The position numbers and the translations under genes are program-made. Below are positions 47,701 to 57,359 of a stretch of 64,000 bases of DNA, piece by piece (positions within the stretch are counted from its first letter, which is position 1; every line of letters begins with the position of its first letter). Below the pieces are notes generated by a model. The model was given only the letters and a program-made list of their open reading frames with translations, ran no database searches and was not told the origin of the DNA. This DNA comes from Gymnorhina tibicen (Eukaryota > Chordata > Aves > Passeriformes > Artamidae), in the NCBI GenBank assembly GCA_013399875.1, contig VXAZ01009650.1, positions 277,725-341,724 on the forward strand. Direction: 5' to 3'.

Positions 47701-50299
47701 GCAGGCTCAGGAAATGAAAATGAGCAGTTGAAAGAGCTGCTTGCTCTCATGAAAGAAGATTTGACTCCAGCTGAAAAAATATATGTCAGGAAGAGCATTG
47801 AGCAGCATAAACTGGGGACCAACAAAACTATTCTGCAGCAGGTACAGTCAAAGAGATGGGATGGCAAAGCAGGGGTTTGCTGTGTCTTATCCACAGTGCC
47901 CAGCAAATGGAAACTGGGAATTCCTTCTCACACCTGCCAAAGCTCCTGGTTTTGAAAAATGAAGTGAATGTTAGATTTAATTCCACAGGTATAGCTTAGT
48001 GTCTTTTTTCTAAAAATAAATTTAGTTGTATTCTCCCGCTATAGTTATGTGCTGCACAGAGATTCACTTTGAAATGATCTTAACTTTCTGCCTACCCATT
48101 TTCCCCTTGCTCATGGAAGGTGAAAGTGGTTGGAGTGACGTGTGCTGCCTGCCCCTTCCCTTGTCTGAACACGCTCAGGTTTCCTGTGGTGATGCTGGAT
48201 GAGTGCAGTCAGATGACTGAACCTGCTTCTCTCCTTCCCATCGCCAGGTACAGCTTTCCTGGGGCCTTCAGCAGGGACACAAGCTCCAAATAGTGCCAAA
48301 CTCCACACCTTTTCGAGCACGTGAACCCCGAGGTCTCGCCTTAGAGAGCAAGAGTGATTTTACACTGAGGCCTGCCCTTAGGTGTTATTAAACTGGGGTG
48401 GAGAAGGGAGGCTGATGGGAAGCAATGTGATACAGAAACACAGCACACGCTTTGGTTATGAACGGTTTAACGTCCTTCTTAGAACACTTTTTTCCCTTGT
48501 TTTTTCACATTCTTATTTAGGTTTCAGTGTGAAAAGCTCGTCCTTGTTGGAGACCCCAAGCAATTGCCACCAACTATTCAAGGGTCTGAGAGTGTTCATG
48601 AGCAGGGATTGGAGCAGACTCTATTTGACCGGCTCTGCTTGATGGTAGGTGCTGCTAAACGCACCTTTGGAAAAGGTGGAGAGTGGAATTGTAGGTCCAC
48701 TGAAGTCACTAGGGGAATTCTGGTTCAGCTGTCAGAGGATCGGCGTTTCAGCATTGCAAAATAGCAAAAAAATCACAGAATGGTTTGGGTTGGAAGGGAC
48801 CCCAAAGGTCACCTAATCCAACCTGCCATAGACAGGGACACCTTCCACTAGACCAGGTTGCTCCAAGCTCCATCCACGTGAACACTTCCCACTCCTAATT
48901 TCTCTATCCTCACTCTTTAGGGACATAACCCCATACTTCTTCGGACACAGTACCGCTGTCACCCTGCCCTCAGTGCCATCGCCAACGAGCTGTTCTATGA
49001 AGGGAACCTCATAGATGGGATTTCTGAGGAGGACAGGACTCCTTTATTGGAATGGCTTCCAACGCTGTGCTTTTATAGCGTTCATGGCATGGAGCAAGTA
49101 AGTTCCTCAACACTTCTTATAGACACTTCTTACATAAAAAGTCAATATGGTAGTTTTTCCTCCATTCCATATCTTTTTACACTGTTGGTGAGAACTAATT
49201 TGGGACTCTTTTTCCCTCTTTGCAGATTGAAAGAGACAACAGCTTTTATAACATGGCAGAAGCTCATTTTACAGTCAAGCTCATCCAGTCTCTGATTGCA
49301 AGTGGAATAGAAGGAGCTGCTATTGGTGTGATTACCCTTTATAAATCACAGATGTATAAGGTTTCTATAATAAACCAATAATAAAAATCAATAAAGCCGT
49401 TTTCTTAAATGTACTCTGAGTAGCCAAACTCATCCCCTTCCCTGTTTCTTTGCCCACAGATTCAGAATTTGCTCAGTGGGGTTCACTCCGAGGCTTTTGA
49501 AGTCAAGCCCGTCCAGGTGTCCACGGTGGACGCGTTCCAAGGCGCCGAGAGGGAAATCATCGTCCTGTCGTGTGTCAGGACGAGGCAGTTTGGGTTCATA
49601 GACTCGGAGAAGAGGATGAACGTGGCACTAACGAGGGCAAAGAGGCACCTGCTGATTGTGGGAAGTCTGGCCTGCCTGAGCAGGAACAAGATGTGGGGAA
49701 GAGTAATTCACCACTGCAAAGGTAATAGTTTTCTTTTCTGGGGTTTCTTGAAATCGTGCGCCTCATTTTCTTTAATTAGACTGTGTATAATATACCTTTA
49801 AGAGTTTATATACAATATGTAATAATATATAAAATATATGGTATGTACACTAGAGCAACCACTATATTCATTACATATAAACTCTAATTTTTAATATTAC
49901 GTGGAATATCTAATATGTCGCAGGAAAATGCAAGAATGTGCACGTTGCATGTCTGCAGTTTTACCTGCAAACTCTTTTTATCCAGTAATGGGACTTTACG
50001 TGCTTGGCTGACATCAAAGAAAGCATCTTGTTAGTGACTGAATTCCAAAGAACCATTTTCCAAGCAGAAATACTCCAGCCAGTCAGTCCTCTTAGGGAAA
50101 TAGATGCTGGCATTGCCAGGGGCTGATTCCATGATGGATGCTGTAAAGAGAGATGTAATTATCCCGTTTATTGCTGCTTTTAGGATGGGAAAATGGATTA
50201 CAACATGCAAGCCAGTGCGAGCAGCAGCTAAACAACATTCTCAAGTCTTACTTGGAGAATTGGGAGGAAGAAGAACAGAGTAAGAAAAAGGAAAAATAA
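34686..50299 (+). CDS. ZGRF1: ZGRF1, GRF zinc-finger 5'-3' DNA helicase, 28 coding exons
   Basis: ZGRF1 is a nuclear SF1 helicase that promotes RAD51-dependent recombination and interstrand cross-link repair (known for the family). Joined exons: 34686-34706, 34827-34907, 35029-35085, 35549-35734, 36098-38147, 38463-38545, 39205-39303, 39629-39802, 40050-40155, 40237-40343, 40551-40686, 41452-42110, 43179-43317, 43726-43910, 44030-44217, 44776-44915, 44993-45139, 45716-45830, 45947-46206, 46682-46841, 47469-47546, 47694-47841, 48120-48247, 48521-48644, 48921-49097, 49226-49360, 49460-49721, 50184-50299. Every junction is GT-AG and in phase, giving 2086 codons plus stop (human about 2104). The start ATG gives MASQEF, like the family start. 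The least certain joint is the acceptor of the eighth coding exon (39629), chosen because other nearby AGs create stops. Confidence 0.94.
36098..38147 (+). CDS. ZGRF1: ZGRF1 exon 6: 2-kb disordered coding exon
   Basis: One 2050-base exon encodes about 683 residues rich in Ser, Glu, Asp, Thr and Gln with no globular domain. It includes acidic stretches such as DFNDTDNEDVCE and several SQ/TQ dipeptides that could be ATM/ATR targets (inference). The frame is open to a TAG at 38150, but the donor at 38148 (GATGAAG|GTTAGG) splices in phase to 38463, so the apparent stop is intronic. Confidence 0.92.
38463..43317 (+). CDS. ZGRF1: ZGRF1 exons 7-14: low-conservation linker
   Basis: Exons 38463-38545, 39205-39303, 39629-39802, 40050-40155, 40237-40343, 40551-40686, 41452-42110 and 43179-43317 carry about residues 799-1299. 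They are mostly Ser/Pro/Glu-rich, with no recognised domain. The 659-base exon is the largest. The last exon holds LPKRKISIPAVFQSHTHYKQ, a basic conserved block just before the zinc finger. The call rests on phase continuity and splice sites more than on domain evidence. Confidence 0.85.
42808..42838. repeat. TATA/TG microsatellite in ZGRF1 intron
   Basis: A short alternating TATATATGTGTGTGTG tract in the intron between exons 41452-42110 and 43179-43317. Confidence 0.8.
43726..44217 (+). CDS. ZGRF1: ZGRF1 exons 15-16: GRF zinc finger
   Basis: Exons 43726-43910 and 44030-44217 encode the zf-GRF domain (about residues 1337-1383). Ligands are C-x-H in LCNHMHP, then Cys in GRLFYAC and Cys in EQCSFFKW, with the defining Gly-Arg-x-Phe motif. 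The GRF type binds single-stranded nucleic acid in TOP3A, APE2 and NEIL3. The intron splits the domain right before GRLFY. Confidence 0.94.
44776..46206 (+). CDS. ZGRF1: ZGRF1 exons 17-20: pre-helicase region
   Basis: Exons 44776-44915, 44993-45139, 45716-45830 and 45947-46206 (about residues 1424-1645) link the zinc finger to the helicase core. Features are SKLYLKLSRKEHSSLYSKDD, DIWVVSKTLNF and the Q-motif-like LNPDQATSLIHIAQMM. This arrangement, upstream of Walker A, is typical of UPF1-like helicases. Confidence 0.92.
46682..50299 (+). CDS. ZGRF1: ZGRF1 exons 21-29: SF1 UPF1-like helicase core
   Basis: Exons 46682-46841 to 50184-50299 encode about residues 1645-2086. Motif I is GVFGAGKS (just after 46682). 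Motif Ia is IASSTNVAVDR. Motif II is DECSQ (exon 48120-48247). Motif III is GDPKQLPP (exon 48521-48644). Motif IV is LRTQYRCHP (exon 48921-49097). Motif V is VDAFQGAERE and motif VI is NVALTRAKRHLLIVG (exon 49460-49721). All catalytic residues are present, so the helicase should be active. The tail is acidic then basic and ends at TAA 50297-50299. Confidence 0.96.
48770..48880 (-). mobile_element. CR1 LINE 3' fragment in ZGRF1 intron 25
   Basis: On the minus strand it reads GGAGCAACCTGGTCTAGTGG, then CCCTTCCAACCCAAACCATT, the diagnostic avian CR1 3' end. It lies wholly in the intron 48645-48920. Confidence 0.85.
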
Positions 50300-50467
50300 A
50301 GTATGTGTTGGTTTTATGAACAACATATTATTTGCTGGTCTGTAAAAGTTATCAGAGCTATTGCTAATCTAGTATTTATTTAACGTGGGATATTTTTGTT
50401 TGGATCTCAGTGCACTGATACTTCTGTTTGAAGAACACTGATACTTGTGTTTATGTGACTAAAAGTG

Positions 50468-50473
50468 AATAAA
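50468..50473 (+). terminator. ZGRF1: Candidate ZGRF1 polyadenylation signal
   Basis: AATAAA lies 169 bases past the stop. Another AATAAA (50295-50300) overlaps the stop codon itself and would leave almost no 3' UTR. Confidence 0.5.
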
Positions 50474-50734
50474 GTGACTTTATTTGGTCGATAACCATAA
50501 ATAGAGTGACTTTAGCTGCTTGAGAAGTGAGATTCTTTTATGCTTACAATGTAGCTAATCATTTTAGTGATATTTCATTGTTCTTCAGATTGAACAACAT
50601 GGTATTTTAGAACAATTCTGTCACCTTCCATATTTACAGGTAAGTCACATTCAGGAAGGAGCTTGGCTAAAACAATTAAAAGGCCCCTTCCCCAGCTCTT
50701 GAGAAAACCTTAAGCACCTCCCAGTGCCTACAGG

Positions 50735-50940
50735 GGCTCCAAGAGAGCTGGAGAGCGACTTGTCACAAGGGCATGGAGTGACAGGACAAGGGGCAATGTC
50801 TTCAAATGCCAGAGGACAGGTTTAACTCGATATTAGGGAGAAATTCTTCCCTGTGAGGGTAGTGAGGCACTGGCACAGGTTCCCAGAGGAGCTGTGGCCG
50901 CCTCATGCCTGTAAGTGTTCAGGGCTAGGCTGGACGGTGC
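50735..50940 (+). mobile_element. CR1 LINE 3' fragment
   Basis: GTGACAGGACAAGGGGCAAT, ATTAGGGAGAAATTCTTCCC and GGCACTGGCACAGGTTCCCA are signature phrases of avian CR1 3' ends. The fragment is 5'-truncated and diverged, just downstream of ZGRF1. Confidence 0.85.
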
Positions 50941-50994
50941 TTGTGAGCAGTGCTGCGGTGGTGTCCCTTCCGATAGGTGCCAGCCACACCGGGA

Positions 50995-51195
50995 ATTCCC
51001 CGTTTGCTTCCCGATTTTCCTGATCCCGGGTGCCTCGGTCCCCCGCAGGTCCCGCCGCCGCCAGATGGCGCCGCGCGCGCGGCGGACGGAGCCGCCCTGG
51101 CGGTGATGCGCCCCTCCCGCCAGCCCGCCACTGCGGCCGCAGCACCGCTCCGCCCTGAGGGGGCAGCGCCGGCTCCTTCCGCCGGGGGAGGGCTG
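50995..51195. promoter_or_regulatory. Small CpG island, possible promoter of an unannotated transcript
   Basis: A compact GC/CpG-rich patch includes CCAGATGGCGCCGCG (a YY1-like ATGGCG element) and a NotI site, GCGGCCGC. It directly abuts the CR1 fragment. No coding gene follows on either strand, so a non-coding RNA promoter or a NEUROG2 regulatory element is possible. Confidence 0.35.
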
Positions 51196-51239
51196 AATAG
51201 CGCCTTTAAATTACTGCTGACACCTCTGTCCTAGCTCCC

Positions 51240-54200
51240 TAAAATCTCAATCAACAAGCCATTAGAACTCAACGGGAGTAAAACTAAATCCTCGTTTAAG
51301 TGTATTTATCCGCTCTCTTTTCTCTCTTTCAAATGCTAAATCCATTTCAGCATATGCCCCTTCTTTCTCTCGCCTTTCTCTAAAGACTGGCAGCCCGCAC
51401 TACTCTTGTAAATATGAAAGATGCTAATCATATGACATATCACGTCTCAGTCGGAGCCTGGAATAAAGCCTTGAGATTTGGGATCATTGCCTCCAGACAA
51501 CAGCTTCATCAGCCGGAAAGTTGGGTTTTTTTCTCCTTTCCTTCAACTCTCAATCCCTTCTTTGTCTGAGAGAAAATGCAGCCAACTCGAGCCACCCCGG
51601 CCATATGGTTCACTCTGTGTTTTCTTAGTTGAATCCTGAATTGTTTGTGACTTGCGAAGGGTTTTTTTTTTTTTTTTTGGAAGTGTGTATAAAGACATAG
51701 AAGAGGCTGCCTGGACCGGGGCGGCTCTGCAGGCTAACTCCATGTTCTTCACGTGTTCGCTTTCAGCCACCTCACCACACAGTTAAAAAGTATAAACCTG
51801 CAGACACACTTTATACCAATAACCTATTCCAGGTATCTGGTATTTTTCCCATTCTGGGCAAAACTATCCAGGTGTTTTTCCCTTTTCTGGATGGAAATTC
51901 CTTCTTGAAACACCATTTGTGTCTTTACTCACCTCTGTAAAACAGAGTTATTGCTCACTGGCAAATCCCTTCTAGAAATGCCTTGACTAAGAAAAGCCCC
52001 CAAGTATTTCGAGTAAGGAAAAGTGGCTTTTAAGACTTGTATAAATTAGGAGCCGAGTGAGTTCGGCACGCCCGAGTTTGGATATCTCCCTGTTTGATAG
52101 CCAGCCTGCCAAATTTTCTTTCTCTCTTTCCTTACACAAACCCCCCCAAAAAAGGCCCTTTCACCAAATCATTAAATTCTACAGAGGTGGTCAAGCTAGT
52201 CCTGCTTTTCAGGCATTCGAGAAAGAAAAGGGTCCTTGAAGTTTAGAAGATGCCCAAGGAAAACTCATTGAATGACATCAAAAGAATGAGTTTCCATAGC
52301 TGTTGAAGCACGAGAGCCGTGTAGCTGCACAAAGGCAGGTTGGGGCAGTGGGACTGTCCCACTGCTCTATCCCAGCACAATTGGGTCACTGAAATAGGGA
52401 ATTAATTACCATTGGAGAGTGGGCAGCCCATTCACCACTGGCTGAGTTTTATTAAACGCCAATATAAATAACAAAACAACTCTTGTGGCTGCACTATTCC
52501 TACACGCCAAAGGAAGGATTATGTTGGGGATTAACATCTTAAAGTCTATGAGACTTTCTGACTCAAGGCTCGGAGCTGGTAATCGTATTTGTCTCCTGGT
52601 TCAGCGATTAGTGCTCTCCCTCGCGCACCTTCGCCTGGATGGCCAATGTCCCTTTTTGCAGGCACTGGGTTTTTCACACAATCGGCTGTTCTTTTCCCCA
52701 CATCTATAGAAAAGAATAAGAAAACTGAAGCGTGTTCACGCGATCCTCAAGCTTCTTCTCTTGTTCATGGGAAAGGAAGGCACCGGCGGCCTTTTTGCAC
52801 AAGGGGGGGGGAAGCAAACCCTCTTGGCGGGGGGGGCTCAGGACTGCAAAATCGCTTCGCAGGCCTGCACCTGCCATGCAAATCTGCCGGGAACAATCGG
52901 CCCCCGACGAGGGCTGGGGTGGGGGGAGCCAGGGAAGGATGCCGGGACAGCGCTTACGGGGGGACCCCTCCTTGCCTTGATCCCAGAACAAACCCCAAAT
53001 GTGCTAATACAGCTTGGGAGTTGGGGGGCTGGTTCTCCCTGTGACACTTTTCACCACAGTGTGCATGGGGTGTTCGGGAAGGACCTGGATCAGGGCGCGG
53101 GGGACACACACTGCAGTACTTTTGATTTCTCCCCTCTGCAGAGCACCCCAGTACTCTGCTGTGTGGGGACATATTCTCACACCCCATTTAGGAGCAGAAC
53201 CACCCCACTCTTGGGGCTAGTAGGTGCTGCCCAGGGCTGGGCACCACACGATTCAGGGCACCCTGGTGTATGTGGGCATCTCCGGGACCCTGAACCCTTA
53301 GGACACCGCAGGCTTCTGGGTGTGAGGGAGGCAGAGCTGGGAGGGGTCAGGCCACCCTGTCCCCACAGCTTTGTCCCCACATTTCCCGGGATGTCGTGCC
53401 CCTCTTCACCTGAGGCAGGCTGGCCATTAATGCCGGCTCTCAACTTGTGAGGTCGACGTGTGGATGGGCTGTGCCCAGAGGTCTCTCAGCAACACAGACC
53501 CTAAACTTTTAGGGCTATCGGGTCGCCTCAGAGTTCAATCTTCTTACAGCAAACAAAGCCCTTCTGAAGGTCTCCCCCTCTCCCCCACATGAGCTCAGCG
53601 TCCTTTATTTCTGGACTGTGTGTGATAAGCTTAAATCATTGTGCTCCCATTTCTTGATCGTTGCCTACTTTGGGCTTTTGTTCCCCTAAAGTAGGATTGA
53701 GTCTGGCAAAGGGGCTGAAGTTGAACAGTTTGACCCTTGGAGGACAGTTCAGGCGGTGGGCAGCGGCGGCGGCAGCATTCCTACTCCTGATCCCCCGCCA
53801 CCTCCTCTCCCCACCGCTCTCGGCCAAGCAGCTCGGCCCTCGCTCTGCCCACAGACCACACAAGTGCCTGCCGAGAGCTGTGAGGACTTGGTGGCACCCT
53901 TGTCCTCGATCACCTTGTGCCCAACCCTACGGAAAAAAACACTGCATGGCAGGGGCTGGCAGCAGGAATTGGGCTGAACCCCAGAAAGGCACCACAATGG
54001 TTTATGCACCCACAGCACCACCTCTGCCTCACCTCTCCGTCAGTGCTTTCCATCAGCGCTGGAAGGACAGAAATCTCGGCAGGCAGGGTGGTGACAGAGG
54101 GATGGGCTGGCCTTATCACAGGTGTGCTCTGCTTTGTGCCTTAAGGGGCTGAAAAAGAAGTAAAGTGCTTTTGTGTCACTTTCCCGGGAAGGCAATGGGA

Positions 54201-54540
54201 CCTGTGGGTCTCCCGTTTTTCACAAGGAGGTGAGGGGACTGTTACAATGTTTCACAGTCACAGAGATACTGACTGAGGCACCCACCCGGCCTCCATTGCT
54301 CCCAAAGGCCACAAACTCAGAGGGCAACAAGAGTGAGGGACTGATTTGGATGTGAGTTTGTGGTGTGCTGAGCACAACTTCTGCAGCGGTTTCAGCTCTT
54401 TCATCTATTTTGGGCTTTTCTAGTAGTTGCAAATAAAATTCTGTTTCAAAGCCCAACTCCCCCAAAGTGCCTTGTTGATGGTGTTTCCATATGGAGAGGA
54501 GAGTGCACTGGGGTTTCAGTTTTGTATGTTCTCACTGTCA
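51240..54540. other. Intergenic region upstream of NEUROG2
   Basis: Nothing with coding support is seen here. Several long overlapping frames (52.5-54.1 kb) come from GC-rich composition. AT-rich patches with homeodomain- and SOX-like words (for example 51400-51480 and 52040-52200) could be enhancer DNA, but I cannot show conservation. Confidence 0.5.
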
Positions 54541-54544
54541 TTTT

Positions 54545-54772
54545 TCTGACAAGGACTTGGAGTGACAGGACAAGAGGGGATGGCTTCACACTGACAGAGG
54601 GCACGGTTAGGCGGAATACTGGAAAAAGTTCTTCCCTGTGAGGGTGGGGAGGCCCTGGCACAGGTTGCCCAGAGAAGCCGTGGCTGCCCCATCCCTGGAA
54701 GTGTCCAAGGCCAGGTTGGACAGGGCTTGAAGCAGCCTGGGATAGTGGAAGGTGTGTCCCCAAGGGGTCTGT
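54545..54772 (+). mobile_element. CR1 LINE 3' fragment
   Basis: GGAGTGACAGGACAAGAGGG, TTCTTCCCTGTGAGGGTGGG, CCATCCCTGGAAGTGTCCAA and GGCCAGGTTGGACAGGGCTT mark an avian CR1 3' end in plus orientation, better preserved than the copy at 50.7 kb. Confidence 0.88.
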
Positions 54773-55261
54773 GGAGCAGAGCCAGCCTGCCGACCCCACG
54801 GGCATGTCACCAGGCTCTGCCGTTCCCTGGGGCTTTCTGCCCTGAGGGAGGGCTTGAAGAGAAGAGCGGTGAAAGGAATGAAGGTTTTCCTGGTGCATTG
54901 ACAAGCTGGTATTTTGGGGTTTTTTAATAAAATCTCCTCTAGCCTGTGTTGTGCCTGTGAGTTGTATTTGACAGCACTGAGCTCCCCGGAGCGCAGGGCT
55001 TTCCCCCACTTCGGGTTTGCCCTGATGCAAACGGAGCAGCCGCGTGCCCGGAGCATCTGCCCAGCAAGCCATGTATGAAACTATGCACCTTTACCACAGC
55101 ACCAGGTCTCCCCAGAAGGCGAAACCCTCCGGGGAATTAGAGGGGTTGAAGGGTAGCCCCCCATCCCTCCCTCTCTCCCTCCCTTTCCTTGCCGGGCCCG
55201 TAAATGAAGCGGCTGAAAGGGAGCCGGCTCCGGGCGCGCGCGTGGCGCGCGGGGCGCGGGG

Positions 55262-55463
55262 ATTGGCCGCCTGCGCCTCGCGCCCCCCCCTCCCCATTCA
55301 TTAATAAATTAGCGGCACGCTCCAGCCGAGCGCGAGGCGCCAATGGGGCCCCGGCGGGGGGGGCGCGGCGGCGGCGGCGCCCCCGACAAGAGTCGCGGGC
55401 GGGGCGGGCAGGGCGAGGGGGACCCCGGGGGTAGGTTTGATTGTTCCCCGCGGGGTATATAAG
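55262..55463 (+). promoter_or_regulatory. NEUROG2: Putative NEUROG2 promoter (CCAAT boxes and TATA box)
   Basis: An inverted CCAAT box (ATTGG, 55262-55266), a direct CCAAT (55340-55344) and a strong TATATAAG (55456-55463) sit in a very GC-rich island on the plus strand. The spacing fits a start near 55487-55492, about 40 bases before the assembly gap. Confidence 0.6.
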
Positions 55464-55529
55464 GGGTGTTAAGGAGGGTCGTGTGCCAGACACGCAGCCC
55501 GACGGGCCCCGGGCGCCGCTCCCGCCGCC

Positions 55530-56176
55530 NNNNNNNNNNNNNNNNNNNNNNNNNNNNNNNNNNNNNNNNNNNNNNNNNNNNNNNNNNNNNNNNNNNNNNN
55601 NNNNNNNNNNNNNNNNNNNNNNNNNNNNNNNNNNNNNNNNNNNNNNNNNNNNNNNNNNNNNNNNNNNNNNNNNNNNNNNNNNNNNNNNNNNNNNNNNNNN
55701 NNNNNNNNNNNNNNNNNNNNNNNNNNNNNNNNNNNNNNNNNNNNNNNNNNNNNNNNNNNNNNNNNNNNNNNNNNNNNNNNNNNNNNNNNNNNNNNNNNNN
55801 NNNNNNNNNNNNNNNNNNNNNNNNNNNNNNNNNNNNNNNNNNNNNNNNNNNNNNNNNNNNNNNNNNNNNNNNNNNNNNNNNNNNNNNNNNNNNNNNNNNN
55901 NNNNNNNNNNNNNNNNNNNNNNNNNNNNNNNNNNNNNNNNNNNNNNNNNNNNNNNNNNNNNNNNNNNNNNNNNNNNNNNNNNNNNNNNNNNNNNNNNNNN
56001 NNNNNNNNNNNNNNNNNNNNNNNNNNNNNNNNNNNNNNNNNNNNNNNNNNNNNNNNNNNNNNNNNNNNNNNNNNNNNNNNNNNNNNNNNNNNNNNNNNNN
56101 NNNNNNNNNNNNNNNNNNNNNNNNNNNNNNNNNNNNNNNNNNNNNNNNNNNNNNNNNNNNNNNNNNNNNNNNNNNN
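55530..56176. other. Assembly gap (647 N)
   Basis: Unresolved bases in a GC-rich, repeat-flanked promoter/coding region. Frames drawn through it are artefacts. The size is close to a small bird neurogenin coding exon, but gap lengths are often estimates. Confidence 0.98.
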
Positions 56177-56353
56177 ACCCCGAGCACTGGCCGGGCCGCT
56201 TTGCCCCTGGGCCGCCGCCGCCGCCGCCGCTGCCCCGCCGCTGCCTCTAGCCCGGCCCGGCGGTCCCGGGGCTCCCCCCGGGGCGGCGGCATCTGCCCGC
56301 TTCCCAGGGCAGGGCGGGCTGTGGGAACGGCACCTGCCAAACCAAACTTTCCG

Positions 56354-56391
<38 letters not shown>

Positions 56392-56400
56392 TCTCTCTCC
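56354..56400. repeat. (CT)n microsatellite
   Basis: About 47 bases of CT dinucleotides with one interruption (CTAT), immediately downstream of the gap. It may contribute to the assembly break. Confidence 0.95.
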
Positions 56401-56946
56401 GATGTGCACTTTGCCCAGTTTTCCCAGATCTGTCACCGCGGGGCTTTTGTGTGTGTGTCCCCCCCTTTCCCCGCTCCCCTCTTTGCCATCTGTCCCTTAT
56501 GATTTATAGGCGGGAGGGGGGGTGCAAAGCGAGGGAAAAAAACCGTAAATTGTTTTGTTAGGGGTCCAGGTTAGAAGTCATTGTATAATTTGTAGGCTTT
56601 GTGAGGGCTGAATGCAAGCGTGGAAATTTAGGCTGAACTCTCTATCAAAAGGGAAAAAAAATCGGGAGGGGGGGAATGGGGAAGGATCTCCTCATACATT
56701 ATTTATTTCGACCTTTAGGGGACAAGGAACTCCCCCCTTCTTTCAGGAGATTAAAAATAAATCAACAGACTGAAAACCTCAACAGACACGGAACATTACA
56801 GCGATCAGCCACACACGTGTTCACATTTATTTATTATAAAGACAGATTTCATGGAAAATATGTATTTTTTTGTATAATTTACAGAGTTTATTCTAGTATG
56901 TATTTACAGCTGAAGAGCAAAGGGATTGTCCTTGTGATAAAATATA

Positions 56947-56952
56947 AATAAA
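56947..56952 (+). terminator. NEUROG2: Putative NEUROG2 polyadenylation signal
   Basis: AATAAA follows the AT-rich, U-run-containing block, with A/T-rich sequence after it. No competing signal closer to the gap looks as good. Confidence 0.5.
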
Positions 56953-57116
56953 AAGCTCTAATTTTCGTAACTTTGGGGTTGCTGCTTTTTCTGCTTTACG
57001 TGCCAGTGACCGGGAATTACGGGATTGGGCCTGTCCTTGTCTCTGGTGAAACCAAGGTCCAGTGGGACCTGATGTCACTGGGTCCATGGGCAACAGTTTC
57101 TTTAGGAAACAGCATT

Positions 57117-57119
<3 letters not shown>

Positions 57120-57163
<44 letters not shown>
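57120..57163. repeat. (AG)n microsatellite
   Basis: An uninterrupted AG dinucleotide run, followed by an imperfect GGGAAAGAGAGAGGG end. Confidence 0.95.
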
Positions 57164-57165
<2 letters not shown>

Positions 57166-57242
57166 AAGAGAGAGGGAAGTTCAGTGGAAGTTTACTGATC
57201 ATTCACCTTTGGCTCTCAGTACAGAGGATGCTGACGGCAAAT

Positions 57243-57292
57243 GATGGATGGATGGATGGATGGATGGATGGATGGATGGATGGATGGATGAA
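57243..57292. repeat. (GATG)n microsatellite
   Basis: About twelve tandem GATG/GGAT tetranucleotide units. The open frame through it (repeating Gly-Trp-Met-Asp) is not a gene. Confidence 0.95.
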
Positions 57293-57359
57293 GTTATCAC
57301 GCTTCAGACCGATGGATTTCGCAGAGAAGACCGTAGCAAATAAATGTTATTGAGGAAAA

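Larger units (their letters stand above)
55487..56966 (+). other. NEUROG2: Probable NEUROG2 locus, coding sequence inside assembly gap
   Basis: NEUROG2 is a proneural bHLH transcription factor with one small coding exon. Its place between ZGRF1 and ALPK1, in ZGRF1 orientation, is conserved in vertebrates. Here that place has a CCAAT/TATA promoter, a 647-base gap in extreme GC (55530-56176), and downstream an AT-rich block (56815-56952) with TATTTTTTTGTATAATTTAC and a terminal AATAAA, typical of a neurogenin 3' UTR. No bHLH residues are visible outside the gap. The flanking GC-rich frames do not match the conserved neurogenin C-terminus. The call therefore rests on synteny and on promoter/3' UTR form. 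Confidence 0.6.

Noticed and set aside
52589..53450. 229-codon plus-strand frame upstream of NEUROG2
   Set aside because: No splice context, no domain, overlapping frames on the other strand, GC-driven composition.
55309..56509. Open frames of 270-375 codons across the gap
   Set aside because: Most residues are unknown bases; the ends do not match a neurogenin or any other protein.
57120..57353. 126-codon frame with Arg-Glu and Gly-Trp-Met-Asp repeats
   Set aside because: Encoded by the AG and GATG microsatellites.
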